NCBI RefSeq assembly: GCF_900104955.1
Contig: NZ_FNSI01000001.1
Coordinates: forward strand, 2,142,001-2,206,000
Length of the DNA: 64,000 nucleotides
Source: Beijerinckia sp. 28-YEA-48
Lineage (GTDB): Bacteria; Pseudomonadota; Alphaproteobacteria; Rhizobiales; Beijerinckiaceae
Direction: 5' to 3'
Shown here: positions 1 to 8,607 of the stretch, piece after piece
Layout of the letters: each line of letters begins with the position of its first letter
Position numbering within the stretch: the stretch's first letter is position 1
The notes under the pieces: model-generated
Databases searched by the model: none
What the model saw: the letters and a program-made list of their open reading frames with translations, nothing else
What the model was told of the DNA's origin: nothing
Program-made: the position numbers and the translations under genes

Positions 1-725
1 GCTACATCCCCGGCGATGGCGAGCCGCTCACGCAACAGGCGCTGTGCCGTTGCCGCATTGCCTGGCTCGCGCAACCAATCGAGCGCCGCGACATAGCCCT
101 GAACGTAGCGCTCGATGAGCGATCCTGACTTCTGCGCGAAGGATCGCTGCGCAAAGGCGCCGCCGGCCTGATAGGGACCGACGAGATCATCGAGACGCCC
201 GAGGCTGTGCATGCCGCCCAAAATCGCCTCCGCCGAGAAGGGCGGATTGAGAATGGCGCCGGCAAGCTGCCGATCCTTCGCCAGAGCGCGCAGGCGCTTG
301 CCGCCATTGCCGACGGCGCGCAGTTCGTAATCGTGTCCGTAACGCAGACCATGCGCCGCCAGCACTTTGCGCAGCAAAAGCGCATAGGCCGTATCGGGGG
401 AATCAACCGCCAGCACCCGCCCCCGCAGATCGCGCGGCGAACGGATGTCCTGGCGAACGATGAAATCGTTCATGCCACCTTCGCCACCCATCAGGATGAC
501 GACGTCATGGCCGGCCTTGATCATCGCCAGCGCATTGTCGATCGCGGCCTGCACGATATCGATGCTGCCTGAAGCCAGCCCTTCGCGCTGCTCGCGCGAA
601 CTGCCGGTCTCGTGCACGGCGAGATCGAGCGATCGGGCCGCGAAAATCCCCTGCTCGACGCCGGCCCAGAGCGGCAGCGCCTTGGCGTTGGGAAACGTGC
701 TGACGACCAGACGGTCCACGGGCAT
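1..725 (-). CDS. ABC-type solute-binding protein, NMT1/SsuA-like (partial)
   Basis: This gene runs off the left edge, so only about 241 N-terminal codons are visible. The protein opens with an LVVSTFPNAKALPLW segment and continues with a GIFAARSLDL stretch. That is the usual start of periplasmic receptors for nitrate, sulfonate, taurine or thiamine precursors (NMT1/THI5/SsuA family). A later NDFIVRQDIRSP segment fits the same type II binding-protein fold. I see no signal peptide ahead of the fold, which is odd for a periplasmic receptor: it may act in the cytoplasm or start further upstream. An AGGAG ribosome site stands four bases before the ATG. The gene lies 8 bp downstream of the GlcG/HbpS-type gene and is probably cotranscribed with it. 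The ligand cannot be told. Confidence 0.75.
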   Translation of the reverse strand, partial: MPVDRLVVSTFPNAKALPLWAGVEQGIFAARSLDLAVHETGSSREQREGLASGSIDIVQAAIDNALAMIKAGHDVVILMGGEGGMNDFIVRQDIRSPRDLRGRVLAVDSPDTAYALLLRKVLAAHGLRYGHDYELRAVGNGGKRLRALAKDRQLAGAILNPPFSAEAILGGMHSLGRLDDLVGPYQAGGAFAQRSFAQKSGSLIERYVQGYVAALDWLREPGNAATAQRLLRERLAIAGDV

Positions 726-733
726 CAATCTCC

Positions 734-1234
734 TCAACGCTGCCGTGGGTCGACGAGTGGCGGCGCGATCTTGATGTTGAGGCGCTTCGATTCCGCTTCC
801 GAGAAATCCTCGTCCGACTTCAAGCCGGCGGCGCGAATGCCAGCGATGGCGCAGATATCGTCGACCTCGTTGACATCGCCGGTGACGCCGATGGCGCCGA
901 TGACCTCGCCGAACTCATCGCGGATGAGCTGTCCGCCCGCTTCCAGAAAAATCTGTCCGTCGCTGAGATCGCGCAGCGTGTCCATGAACGGCGGCTTCTC
1001 GCGCGACTTCTGCAGCACCATGCGCGACGAGCGGTTGAGCGCCAAAGCGCCGAAAGCCTTGCCGCGCGCGATCTCGAAACGCATCATGGAGGCGCCGTCC
1101 TGCTTCAGGAAAGCTTTTACACGGCCGCCCGCGTCCAGCACGATGGCCGCCAGCGCATAGGCCTCCATCTCCTCGGCCTTCTTGAAAGTATTCAGAATAA
1201 TGGACAGCGACTGGTCCATGGTGATGCCGCGCAT
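734..1234 (-). CDS. GlcG/HbpS-type heme-binding-like protein (DUF336)
   Basis: The protein has 166 residues, a normal length for the GlcG/HbpS (DUF336) family. Typical features are the N-terminal helix followed by AIVLDAGGRVKAF, the central FGALALNRSS region, and the late GEVIGAIGVTG motif. Members include the heme-binding HbpS of Streptomyces and GlcG proteins of unknown role in glycolate and propanediol loci. There is no signal peptide, so it should be cytoplasmic. It lies upstream of the solute-binding gene and is divergent from a LysR regulator, which suggests a small catabolic or uptake operon under that regulator. A second in-frame ATG five codons downstream is possible, but the first ATG has a GAGGGA site at good distance. 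Confidence 0.8.
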   Translation of the reverse strand: MRGITMDQSLSIILNTFKKAEEMEAYALAAIVLDAGGRVKAFLKQDGASMMRFEIARGKAFGALALNRSSRMVLQKSREKPPFMDTLRDLSDGQIFLEAGGQLIRDEFGEVIGAIGVTGDVNEVDDICAIAGIRAAGLKSDEDFSEAESKRLNIKIAPPLVDPRQR

Positions 1235-1325
1235 CCTGCTTCCCTCGACGTTCTGGCTGGGCTGAAACGAGGGCCACCATCGATGCCGCTACGACATGAA
1301 TCAAATGGTTTATTTTTGAGCATGA

Positions 1326-1340
1326 ATGAATTAAATTCAT
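1326..1340. promoter_or_regulatory. Candidate LysR operator (T-N11-A palindrome)
   Basis: A perfect 15-bp palindrome with 7-bp arms, ATGAATT-A-AATTCAT, lies in the divergent gap between the DUF336 gene and the LysR gene, 37 bp before the LysR start. It contains the T-N11-A arrangement that LysR-type regulators bind. Binding by the adjacent regulator is inferred from position and symmetry only. Confidence 0.5.
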
Positions 1341-1377
1341 GACTGGAGCTTCCGCCAATCCGCTCCGGGAACCCGTC

Positions 1378-2265
1378 ATGAAAATCGATCTGCTCGGCCT
1401 GGAAGCCTTTGTCGGCGTGGCCGAACTCGCCTCGTTCACGCGGGCAGCCGAACATCTCAACCTGTCGCAAACCGCGATCAGCCATCGCGTCAAAAAGCTC
1501 GAGGGCAGCCTGGGCGTGCAGCTGTTCCGGCGCTCGCACCGCGATGTCGTGCTGACCGATGAGGGCGCGACGCTGCTGCCCAAGATCAAAGGCATGCTCG
1601 CGGGCATGGACGCCGAACTGGAACGGGTTCGCACTCAGGCCGTGGTCAAGCGGCAGAAGCTATCGCTTGCCTGCCTGCCAACCATCGCCATGGATCTGCT
1701 GCCCCAAGCGCTGCGGATCTTCGATGCGCGCCATCCCGATGTCACCGTCAGCGTCGTCGATACCTCGGCCAACGAGATCGGCGCGCTGGTCGCCAATGGC
1801 ACCGTCGAATTCGGCCTGACCATTATCGCCGCCGGCAATCATGATCTGGTGACCGAGACATTGTTCAGCGAAGATTATGTGGCGGTGTGCCCGGCGAGCC
1901 ATGCTTTCGCCAAGCGCAAGCAGATTACTTGGGGCGACCTCGTCAAAGAGAAGCTCATTCGCGTCAATCCGCAGACGGCCAATCGCTTCATCGTCGATCA
2001 AGCCCTCGGCAATCGCAGCGAGACGCCGAACTGGGCTTATGAGGTGCAGCACACGATCACGGCCTTCCGGCTGGTGCGCGAAGGTCTTGGGCTGACGATC
2101 ATGCCGCAAAGCGCGGTGGATGCGCTGAACGCCAAGGATGTCGCCATCCTGCCGCTCAGCCGCCCGCGCATCTCCCGCACCATCGGCATTCTGTCGCGCC
2201 GCAACGTCGCGCTCTCGCCGCTGGCGCGCGACCTTTGCGCCGTGTTCAAGGAACCGCGCCGTTAA
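1378..2265 (+). CDS. LysR-family transcriptional regulator
   Basis: A regulator of 295 residues. The N-terminal winged helix (residues 1-60) shows the LysR pattern FVGVAELASFTRAAEHLNLS followed by QTAISHRVKKLE. The remainder is the type II periplasmic-binding-like effector domain. An in-frame ATG exists 13 codons upstream (1339), but the LysR domain begins properly at MKIDLLGLEAF, so the start at 1378 is preferred. The gene is divergent from the DUF336 and solute-receptor genes, the usual position of a LysR protein that controls its neighbour. A T-N11-A palindrome lies in the shared promoter. The effector molecule is unknown. Confidence 0.9.
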   Translation: MKIDLLGLEAFVGVAELASFTRAAEHLNLSQTAISHRVKKLEGSLGVQLFRRSHRDVVLTDEGATLLPKIKGMLAGMDAELERVRTQAVVKRQKLSLACLPTIAMDLLPQALRIFDARHPDVTVSVVDTSANEIGALVANGTVEFGLTIIAAGNHDLVTETLFSEDYVAVCPASHAFAKRKQITWGDLVKEKLIRVNPQTANRFIVDQALGNRSETPNWAYEVQHTITAFRLVREGLGLTIMPQSAVDALNAKDVAILPLSRPRISRTIGILSRRNVALSPLARDLCAVFKEPRR

Positions 2266-2274
2266 GTCGATGCT

Positions 2275-4437
2275 CTAGAAGTTCGCGGTCAGGAATGCCC
2301 GCACGCTGCGCCCCGGCATCAATACCTCGTCCTTGCGGAACGACACGTGATTGCGCATTTGCACGTTCAGAAGATTGCTGCCGACGAGCCCGAACGTGAT
2401 CTCGCGGAGCCAGGAAGACTCCGGCTTATAGCGATAGGTCAGTTCGGCATTGAGCAGATTATAGCCTGGCGTCGGCGTTTCATTGGCCGCGATCGTCCGC
2501 TGCGCGAAGGCGCGAATGTAGTTGGTGCGTGCAAACCAATTGTCCGAGCGCCAGAAAACACCGCCGCCGAGACGCTGCGGCGGAATGCGAGGCACCGCCA
2601 TGCCATTGGCGAAACGGGCCCGCACCACATCATACTGGCCCTCGACACCCCACTGCCCTGCGCCAAGCTCTCCGACGTCATATTGCGCCTTCACTTCAAA
2701 GCCACGAAACGTCGCGTCCTGCTGGCCATAGACAATCTGTTTGAGATCGCCGGGAATGATGCCCGGCACGCAGGTGGCGAACGTATCGACGCAACTGTTG
2801 CCGGTGAGGCGCTTGTAGATGAAGCCGGTGAACGCGGTCTGGTAGAGCGATGCATCGAAGCGCAACGGACCGACCGCACGGCGCAAGCCAATCTCGATTG
2901 TCTTGCCGATTTCCTTGGTCAGGTTCGGATTGCCGATATCGAACGTGCCGGGCGCATCATGCGCGCCTTTCGAGGCAAGCTCGTTGATGCGCGGCGCGCG
3001 CTGCGCATAGGTCACGGTGGCGGACGCGACAAAGTCGAGTGGCAGGTCTTGCAGAATGCCAAAGCTGGCGCTCATCGGCGTGAACTGCTTGGAGATCCCA
3101 AATTCTGTCGGCATCCCTGAAGCGCCGAGGTAATCGCCGGGGAATGTCGCCGCCGTGCCTTTGATAGACGCATGTTCGACACGACCAGCCAGCTGCAGGC
3201 GGGTCGTCTCGGTGACGCTCAGCGTTCCAAACGCATAGGCAGCAAGCGATTTCGTGGTGGACGGCGCCAGAAGCGCCGCCTCGCCCGTGGCCGAAACCTC
3301 CTGCATGCCAGCCTGAACGCCGGTCGCGATCGAGAGTTCGCCCAGGCTCGTCGCCAGGGGCTGAAACAGCACTTCGGTGCGCGTTTCCAATTCCTTGTTG
3401 CGGAAGGTGAGATTGGTGCCAAAGCCGCCAAACGGCTGCAGGCCGTTCTCGTCATGGCTATAGAGCGAGCCACCGGCCCAAAACCGGATCGCTTCGATCA
3501 CTGATGCCTCCGGCCGCAGCTCGCCGCGCAGCGAGAGTTTCGTCTGCTCCATATCGATGCGGGAGCGATCGACATAGGAAGACAAGCCGGGGATGCCATA
3601 GAGACTTTTCGTGCGGCTGACATTGGCGCCGACAAAGCCATTGTCGAAGAAATAAGAGCCGCCGAGCGAGAAGCCGTGAGTATTGGTGAAGCTGTTGAAC
3701 TGTCGGCCGAGCGGCGTCTGATAGTCTTGCGTGCGTCGGGCAAAGCCATCGTAATGCACGGCGAACTGCCCTTGCCGCATAGTGACGCTCTGGCCTGCTT
3801 CAACACCGCGATCGACCGACGTGACCCCGAGGCGGGTTTGGCCGGTCACACCCTCGGGCGTCGAGGGCAAGGGAATGCGATTGTTGACGGCGCTGACGAC
3901 ACCGCCGATCGCGCCCGAACCAAAGCGCAGCGAGGCCGGCCCGCGAATGACTTCGATCTGCTGGATGGCCATCGGGTCCACCGGGACGGCATGGTCTTCG
4001 CCGAGATCCGAGGCGTCTTGGACGCCGACGCCATTTTCCTGGATGCGGACGCGATAGGTGTCGAGCCCGCGGATGATCGGCCGCGAGGCACTGCCCGGCG
4101 CGAAGCCTGATGTGGTGATCCCCGGCTGAAACTGCAGCTGGTCGCCGAGCGTCCGGCCGGCGTTGCGCTCGACTTCGTCCCGGCTCACCACGGTCACCGG
4201 AACGAAAGTGCCCTCGACGACCGTGAGCTTGCCTTGATCGTCCTTGCCATCGCCCTCGCGCGACGACAGCCGCCCGGCTTCGATGACGATTTCGGGGAGC
4301 TGCACGCTTTGCGCCCAGGCCGGCTCCATCATCGGGGTCATCAGCGTTGAAAGCAGCAGTGCTTTTTCAGGCCTGAAATGACGACAAAAACGCGAAAGCT
4401 TCTGCACATCCTCACAACGAAACGACACGCCCCTCAC
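2275..4437 (-). CDS. TonB-dependent outer-membrane receptor, ZnuD-like
   Basis: This is an outer-membrane receptor of about 720 residues. It has a signal peptide ending near EPAWAQS, a plug domain with IIRGLDTYRVRIQENGVGV and IEVIRGPASLRFGSGAIGG, and a 22-strand barrel ending in the required aromatic residue (FLTANF). The plug and the C-terminal TPGYNLLNAELTY region resemble the ZnuD subfamily (zinc, sometimes heme). The His-rich loop of neisserial ZnuD is absent, so the substrate is open. Two upstream starts exist. The GTG at 4437 lies 5 bases after AAGGAGG and is preferred over the TTG at 4455, which would precede that ribosome site. The gene overlaps nothing, and a perfect palindrome just upstream suggests metalloregulation. 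Confidence 0.85.
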   Translation of the reverse strand: MRGVSFRCEDVQKLSRFCRHFRPEKALLLSTLMTPMMEPAWAQSVQLPEIVIEAGRLSSREGDGKDDQGKLTVVEGTFVPVTVVSRDEVERNAGRTLGDQLQFQPGITTSGFAPGSASRPIIRGLDTYRVRIQENGVGVQDASDLGEDHAVPVDPMAIQQIEVIRGPASLRFGSGAIGGVVSAVNNRIPLPSTPEGVTGQTRLGVTSVDRGVEAGQSVTMRQGQFAVHYDGFARRTQDYQTPLGRQFNSFTNTHGFSLGGSYFFDNGFVGANVSRTKSLYGIPGLSSYVDRSRIDMEQTKLSLRGELRPEASVIEAIRFWAGGSLYSHDENGLQPFGGFGTNLTFRNKELETRTEVLFQPLATSLGELSIATGVQAGMQEVSATGEAALLAPSTTKSLAAYAFGTLSVTETTRLQLAGRVEHASIKGTAATFPGDYLGASGMPTEFGISKQFTPMSASFGILQDLPLDFVASATVTYAQRAPRINELASKGAHDAPGTFDIGNPNLTKEIGKTIEIGLRRAVGPLRFDASLYQTAFTGFIYKRLTGNSCVDTFATCVPGIIPGDLKQIVYGQQDATFRGFEVKAQYDVGELGAGQWGVEGQYDVVRARFANGMAVPRIPPQRLGGGVFWRSDNWFARTNYIRAFAQRTIAANETPTPGYNLLNAELTYRYKPESSWLREITFGLVGSNLLNVQMRNHVSFRKDEVLMPGRSVRAFLTANF

Positions 4438-4463
4438 ACAGACCTCCTTTGGCAAGCGCGGCG

Positions 4464-4483
4464 AATGTAGCCAAAGCTACATT
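4464..4483. promoter_or_regulatory. Perfect palindrome upstream of the TonB receptor gene
   Basis: The sequence AATGTAGC-CAAA-GCTACATT is a perfect 8-bp inverted repeat with a 4-base spacer, 27 bp upstream of the preferred GTG start. Its AATGT-N10-ACATT outline is of the size and symmetry of Fur-superfamily sites (for example Zur). I cannot assign the regulator from sequence alone. Confidence 0.5.
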
Positions 4484-4592
4484 TAAGCGTCAATGCATCA
4501 AATTAGAGTCTGAGCGTTATTTTGGAGCTTAGGCCAAAATGCCTCATCCGTGGGACTACGGAAAGAACTCAGGGGGCTAGAGTATTTCGCTG

Positions 4593-4694
4593 CGTCATTG
4601 CGAGGAGCGCAGCGACGAAGCAATCCAGGGGCATGTGCTGAAACGGCAAGAAATGCCTGTGGCCCTGGATTGCTTCGCTGCGCTCGCAATGACG
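4593..4694. repeat. REP-like long inverted repeat
   Basis: Two arms, 4593-4630 and 4663-4694, are near-perfect reverse complements (the right arm begins CCCTGGATTGCTTCGCTGCG) around a loop of about 32 bases. This palindrome type is a common dispersed extragenic element in Hyphomicrobiales. It lies between the 3' end of the TfoX-like gene and the promoter of the TonB receptor, so it may also stop or stabilise transcripts from the suf operon. Confidence 0.75.
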
Positions 4695-4726
4695 GTCACC
4701 AATGTTCCGTCAAAGCATGAAGCGCT

Positions 4727-5146
4727 CTAGCGCGTGGTGCCCGAGGCGGCTTTCCGCTTTTTCGGAACGGCCTTCTTCGACGCGATCTTCTTCGCTACAG
4801 CCTTCTTCGGCGCGACTTTCTTGGCGCTACCGGCGCGACGCGCCGCGGCAAAGCCCAGCGCCGCCCAGTGCTTCAGCACTTCGTCATCGTCATAGGCCGT
4901 GGCCGGCAGCAGGTAATAAGACATCGAGTGTTGCCGACCGTGCTTGGTCTCATAGGTAAAGGCCGGCAGGCTCGCGGCCTCGAACTGCGGCAGGCTCTCC
5001 GCATCGACCTTGAGATAGACTTCGCCGCCGGCTTCCAGCGCGAACATCAGGCCATCGGCATAAATGCCGTGGCCGCCAAACATGCGCTTGATGGCGACGG
5101 GGCCAAAGGGACGGAACAGATCTTCGAGTTCCGTCTGCCCTGACAT
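4727..5146 (-). CDS. TfoX/Sxy N-terminal domain protein with basic tail
   Basis: Residues 1-100 match the TfoX/Sxy N-terminal domain (FGPVAIKRMFGGHGIYADGL, then a YLKVD segment and a YYLLPA segment). The C-terminal domain of TfoX is missing. It is replaced by a Lys/Ala-rich tail of about 35 residues with repeated AKK and PKKAV units, resembling histone-like or nucleic-acid-binding tails. Such short proteins are widespread in Alphaproteobacteria and their function is unknown; a competence role as in Haemophilus is not supported here. The start lies 2 bp after the sufA stop, so it is probably the last gene of the suf operon. Confidence 0.85.
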   Translation of the reverse strand: MSGQTELEDLFRPFGPVAIKRMFGGHGIYADGLMFALEAGGEVYLKVDAESLPQFEAASLPAFTYETKHGRQHSMSYYLLPATAYDDDEVLKHWAALGFAAARRAGSAKKVAPKKAVAKKIASKKAVPKKRKAASGTTR

Positions 5147-5148
5147 GG

Positions 5149-5532
5149 TCAGTCGTCGAGCTTGGCCGGCGTCAGCGCGACGCTCTCGCCACAGCCGCAG
5201 GCCGAGGTCTGGTTGGGATTGTTGAAGACGAAGCCTGACGACAGCTTGTCGATCTTGAAATCCATTTCAGTGCCGAGGAGGAACAGCACCGCTTTGGGAT
5301 CGACGATGACCTTGACGCCCTTGGCCTCGACCACTTCGTCGAAACGGCCAATCTCGTTGGTCCAATCCATCGTGTAAGACATGCCGGCGCAACCGCCGTT
5401 CTTAACGCCGACGCGCAGAGCGGCCACCGGCGTTTCAGCTTGGATCATGATCTCGCGAACGCGCTCGGCAGCGGCGTCCGTCAATGTCATCACCTTGGGT
5501 CTCGGCCTCGCGGCCACTGTTGCATTCACCAT
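5149..5532 (-). CDS. sufA: Fe-S assembly scaffold/carrier SufA (A-type)
   Basis: An A-type Fe-S carrier of 127 residues. The three cysteines of the family are present: C48 in NGGCAG, and C112 and C114 in the C-terminal ACGCGES. It accepts clusters from the SufBCD scaffold and hands them to apoproteins in the cytoplasm. It has a short N-terminal extension ahead of the conserved MTLTDAAAERV segment. It lies 115 bp after the sufT-like gene, at the end of the suf operon and just before the TfoX-like gene. Confidence 0.93.
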   Translation of the reverse strand: MVNATVAARPRPKVMTLTDAAAERVREIMIQAETPVAALRVGVKNGGCAGMSYTMDWTNEIGRFDEVVEAKGVKVIVDPKAVLFLLGTEMDFKIDKLSSGFVFNNPNQTSACGCGESVALTPAKLDD

Positions 5533-5647
5533 TTCATCCTCCGGCCGGGTTCAAGGCCCGGGGAAAGAATCTCACGCTTAATATAGGGAGCCATTGAGCC
5601 GATGTCAGGGCCTATGATTTAGACCTTTCATCGTTCAAAACTGCCCC

Positions 5648-6046
5648 TCACCACATATCGAGGGCGACTTTGGCCTCGTCCGACATGCGGCTCTGATCCC
5701 AAGCCGGATCGAAAACCATCGAGACATTGACGCCGGACACGCCGTTCACGGTCGAGACCGCATCCTCGACCCATTTCGGCATTTCACCAGCCACCGGGCA
5801 GCCCGGCGCCGTCAGCGTCATGTCGATCTCGACCTGGCGGCTTTCACCCACCGCCACTTTATAGATCAGGCCAAGTTCGTAGATATCGACCGGGATTTCC
5901 GGGTCGAACACGGTTTTCAACGCCGCAATGATATCCTCGGTGAGCCGCTCCAGCTCTTCCGGCGGGATGCCCGGATCGAGCGTCAGATCCGGCCGGTTCG
6001 GCTGGTCTTCGCTGTCCTGCTTCTGGGCGGGCAAGGTATTGGTCAT
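5648..6046 (-). CDS. sufT: SufT-like Fe-S assembly factor (DUF59/MIP18 family)
   Basis: This 132-residue protein has the DUF59 (MIP18) domain: an FDPEIPVDIYELGLIY motif, then LTAPGCPVAGEMP with the conserved cysteine, and VFDPAWDQSRMS at the end. SufT-type proteins help mature Fe-S proteins and are standard in alphaproteobacterial suf operons. The frame is open far upstream into sufS, but that extension is not protein-like. The ATG at 6046, which opens MTNTLPAQ, is the likely start and places it 50 bp after the sufS stop. Confidence 0.9.
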   Translation of the reverse strand: MTNTLPAQKQDSEDQPNRPDLTLDPGIPPEELERLTEDIIAALKTVFDPEIPVDIYELGLIYKVAVGESRQVEIDMTLTAPGCPVAGEMPKWVEDAVSTVNGVSGVNVSMVFDPAWDQSRMSDEAKVALDMW

Positions 6047-6096
6047 CGGACACCTTCTGCGAGCAGATCTACTATAAAAATAAGGCTTTCTAAGAG

Positions 6097-7332
6097 CTAC
6101 GAAAACATGGACTGCGCTTTCAGCAGCGCTTCGGCCAAAGCATCGACCTCGTCCATCGTGTTGTACAGACCGAATGAGGCACGACACGTGGACGTGACGC
6201 CATAGCGGCTCAGGAGCGGCATGGCGCAATGGGTGCCGGCCCGCACGGCAACGCCGGCCCGGTCGATGACCGTGGCGACGTCATGGGCATGGGCGCCCTT
6301 CATCTCGAAGGAAATGATCGCGCCCCGCTCCCGCGCCCGGCCGAAAATGCGCAGGGAATTGATGCGCGACAGGCGCTCCAGCGCATAGTCGCACAGGGCG
6401 TCCTCATGGGCGCGGATAGCGTCGCGGCCGAGCCCATCCATATAGTCGAGCGCGGCGCCAAGCCCGATGGCCTGGACGATCGGCGGCGTGCCGGCCTCGA
6501 AGCGATGCGGCGGCTCGTTATAGGTGACGGTGTCCATGCTCACCGTCTCGATCATCTCGCCGCCGCCTTCGAACGGCGGCAGGGCTTCCAGCCACTTGCG
6601 CTTGCCGTAGAGCACGCCGATGCCCGTCGGGCCATAAAGCTTGTGGCCGGTGACGATGTAGAAATCGGCATCGAGGTCGCGCACGTCGACGTTCAGATGC
6701 ACGGCGCCCTGCGAGCCATCGATCAGCACCGGAATGCCGCGCGCATGGGCGATCTCGATCACCTTCTTGATCGGCACGATGGTGCCGAGCACGTTCGACA
6801 TATGGGTGATCGCGACAATCTTGGTGCGCGGCGTCAGCGCCTTCTCGAACTCATCGAGCAGGAAATTGCCGTCGTCGTCGATGCCCACCCATTTCAGCAC
6901 GGCGCCATTGCGCTCGCGATGGAAATGCCAGGGCACGATGTTGGAGTGATGCTCCATGATCGACAGGACGATCTCATCGCCCGGGCCGATATGGGCCCGA
7001 CCGAAGGAGCTGGCGACCAGGTTCAGCGCCTGGGTGGCGCTGCGGGTGAAGATGATCTCTTCGGTCGAGCCCGCATTGAGAAAAGCCCGCGTGCGCTCGC
7101 GCGCCGTCTCATAGGCTTCCGTCGCCGCATTGGCGAGGTAATGCAGGCCACGATGGACGTTGGCATATTCATGCTCATAGGCATGGCGCATGCGGTCGAG
7201 CACCTGACGCGGCTTCTGGGCCGAGGCGCCATTGTCGAGATAGACAAGCGGCTTGCCATAGGGACGCTCGTTCAGGATCGGAAAATCCTGACGCACTTTC
7301 ATGACGTCGTAAGGCTGCACCCGCGTATTCAT
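6097..7332 (-). CDS. sufS: Cysteine desulfurase SufS
   Basis: A group II cysteine desulfurase of 411 residues that supplies sulfur to the SufBCD scaffold. The PLP lysine is K231 in VTGHKLYGPTG, and the persulfide cysteine is C369 in RAGTHCAMPLL, in the short-loop context typical of SufS rather than IscS. The N-terminal YLDNGASAQKP and the EHHSNIVPW motif are also present. The start overlaps the sufD stop by 4 bp (ATGA), indicating translational coupling. No separate SufE gene is visible in the window; the sulfur transfer partner must lie elsewhere. Confidence 0.96.
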   Translation of the reverse strand: MNTRVQPYDVMKVRQDFPILNERPYGKPLVYLDNGASAQKPRQVLDRMRHAYEHEYANVHRGLHYLANAATEAYETARERTRAFLNAGSTEEIIFTRSATQALNLVASSFGRAHIGPGDEIVLSIMEHHSNIVPWHFHRERNGAVLKWVGIDDDGNFLLDEFEKALTPRTKIVAITHMSNVLGTIVPIKKVIEIAHARGIPVLIDGSQGAVHLNVDVRDLDADFYIVTGHKLYGPTGIGVLYGKRKWLEALPPFEGGGEMIETVSMDTVTYNEPPHRFEAGTPPIVQAIGLGAALDYMDGLGRDAIRAHEDALCDYALERLSRINSLRIFGRARERGAIISFEMKGAHAHDVATVIDRAGVAVRAGTHCAMPLLSRYGVTSTCRASFGLYNTMDEVDALAEALLKAQSMFS

Positions 7333-8600
7333 GATTTCACGCGCTGCGCGAGCCAGGCGCGCACCTTATCCATGAGCTGTTCACGCACCAGTTCATCGCC
7401 CACCCGGTCGATGGCTTCTCCAGCGAACGCTTCGAGCAGCAGCGCCTCGGCCTCGGCCGGCGGAATGCCACGCGCATGGGCATAGAAGAGATGATTTTCG
7501 TTCAAGGAGCCGCAGGTGGCGCCATGGCCGCAGATCACGTCGTCGGCGAAGATTTCCAACTCCGGCTTGTTGTTCATCGCCGCCGTGTCGGACAGCAGGA
7601 TGGTCTGCGATTTCATGCCGCCGTCGGTCTTCTGCGCATTGGGCTGCACAACGATCTTGCCCTGAAAAACGCCCGTCGCCGCATCATCGACAATGTAGCG
7701 ATAGAATTCGCGGCTCTCGCAGCGCGGCGCGGTGTGATCGACCACCAGGGTCGTGTCCGCGTGCTGGCGGTCGCGCAGCAGCGTGGCGCCATGGAGGCCA
7801 ATCTTGGCGTGCTCGCCGAGGCTGCGCAGGAAAATCTGATGGCGCGAAACGCCAGCGCCCGACGACAGTGAGAACGACTGGAAAGTGGCGCGCGCGGCCA
7901 GCTCGACGCCTAATGTCGACAGGCTGAGCGCGCGGTTGCCCGCTTCATTGACCCGCACATGTTCGACGCGCGCCGACGGCGCGACATGGAATTCGATCAG
8001 CGCGTGGGTCTGATAGCTGAGCTCATCGGGACCGCGATGGGTTTCGAGGACGAGCACATCGGCGCCCTCGACCACTTCGATCACCAGATGGGGAAATGTC
8101 GAGAAAGCCTCTGCGCCGATCTCGCGGAAATCGAGATGGACGACGCTGCGATGGGCCGGCGGCACGCGCAAAGTCGTGGTGCGCCCGGCGAAGGCACGAT
8201 GCAAGGCCACGGCCCCGTCATCGCCATAGGCATCGCCAGCAGCCGCGGGCTGATCGCCAGTGTCCGCATCGACCACTTCCAGCGCGCCGGCATGGCGAAC
8301 GAAGCGGCCGTTGACGAACAGAACGTGCGCCGCATCCTTCAACGTCAAAGCCATCGGCATCCGCATCGCCTCAGCGACGAGATCGTCGGTGAAGGCTTCG
8401 AACGGCGGCGGCGCATCGCGCATCAGGGTGCGCAGATCGGTGTAGTGCCAGGATTCGACGCGCCGGTTCGGCAAGCCGCCGGCGCGCAGCCGCGCCACGG
8501 CCTTGTCGCGGGTCTGGGTGTTACGGCGGCCGCTCTCGGCGAGGCGCGCCAGAATGGCTTCCTCGGCCGGCGTCCTTACAGTCTGCAATTGCACGGCCAT
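7329..8600 (-). CDS. sufD: Fe-S assembly scaffold subunit SufD
   Basis: SufD pairs with SufB on the SufBC2D scaffold. The C-terminal beta-helix region carries a CGHGATCGSLNENHLFYA segment, typical of the SufBD core. The frame is open upstream into sufC, but conserved sequence begins at MAVQLQTVRTP, so the start at 8600 is taken (423 residues). That start lies 7 bp after the sufC stop. The N-terminal half is variable, as in other SufD proteins. Confidence 0.95.
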   Translation of the reverse strand: MAVQLQTVRTPAEEAILARLAESGRRNTQTRDKAVARLRAGGLPNRRVESWHYTDLRTLMRDAPPPFEAFTDDLVAEAMRMPMALTLKDAAHVLFVNGRFVRHAGALEVVDADTGDQPAAAGDAYGDDGAVALHRAFAGRTTTLRVPPAHRSVVHLDFREIGAEAFSTFPHLVIEVVEGADVLVLETHRGPDELSYQTHALIEFHVAPSARVEHVRVNEAGNRALSLSTLGVELAARATFQSFSLSSGAGVSRHQIFLRSLGEHAKIGLHGATLLRDRQHADTTLVVDHTAPRCESREFYRYIVDDAATGVFQGKIVVQPNAQKTDGGMKSQTILLSDTAAMNNKPELEIFADDVICGHGATCGSLNENHLFYAHARGIPPAEAEALLLEAFAGEAIDRVGDELVREQLMDKVRAWLAQRVKS

Positions 8601-8607
8601 GATACCC

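Noticed and set aside
2..406. A leftward frame of 134 codons at the left edge
   Set aside because: It is out of frame with the partial solute-binding protein, which reads through the same bases with recognisable family sequence.
6047..6229. N-terminal extension of the SufT-like protein into sufS
   Set aside because: The extension is in the region coding for the sufS 3' end and is not protein-like; homologues start at MTNTLP-like sequence.
6229..7485. A 418-codon rightward frame opposite sufS
   Set aside because: Antisense shadow of a well-supported cysteine desulfurase.
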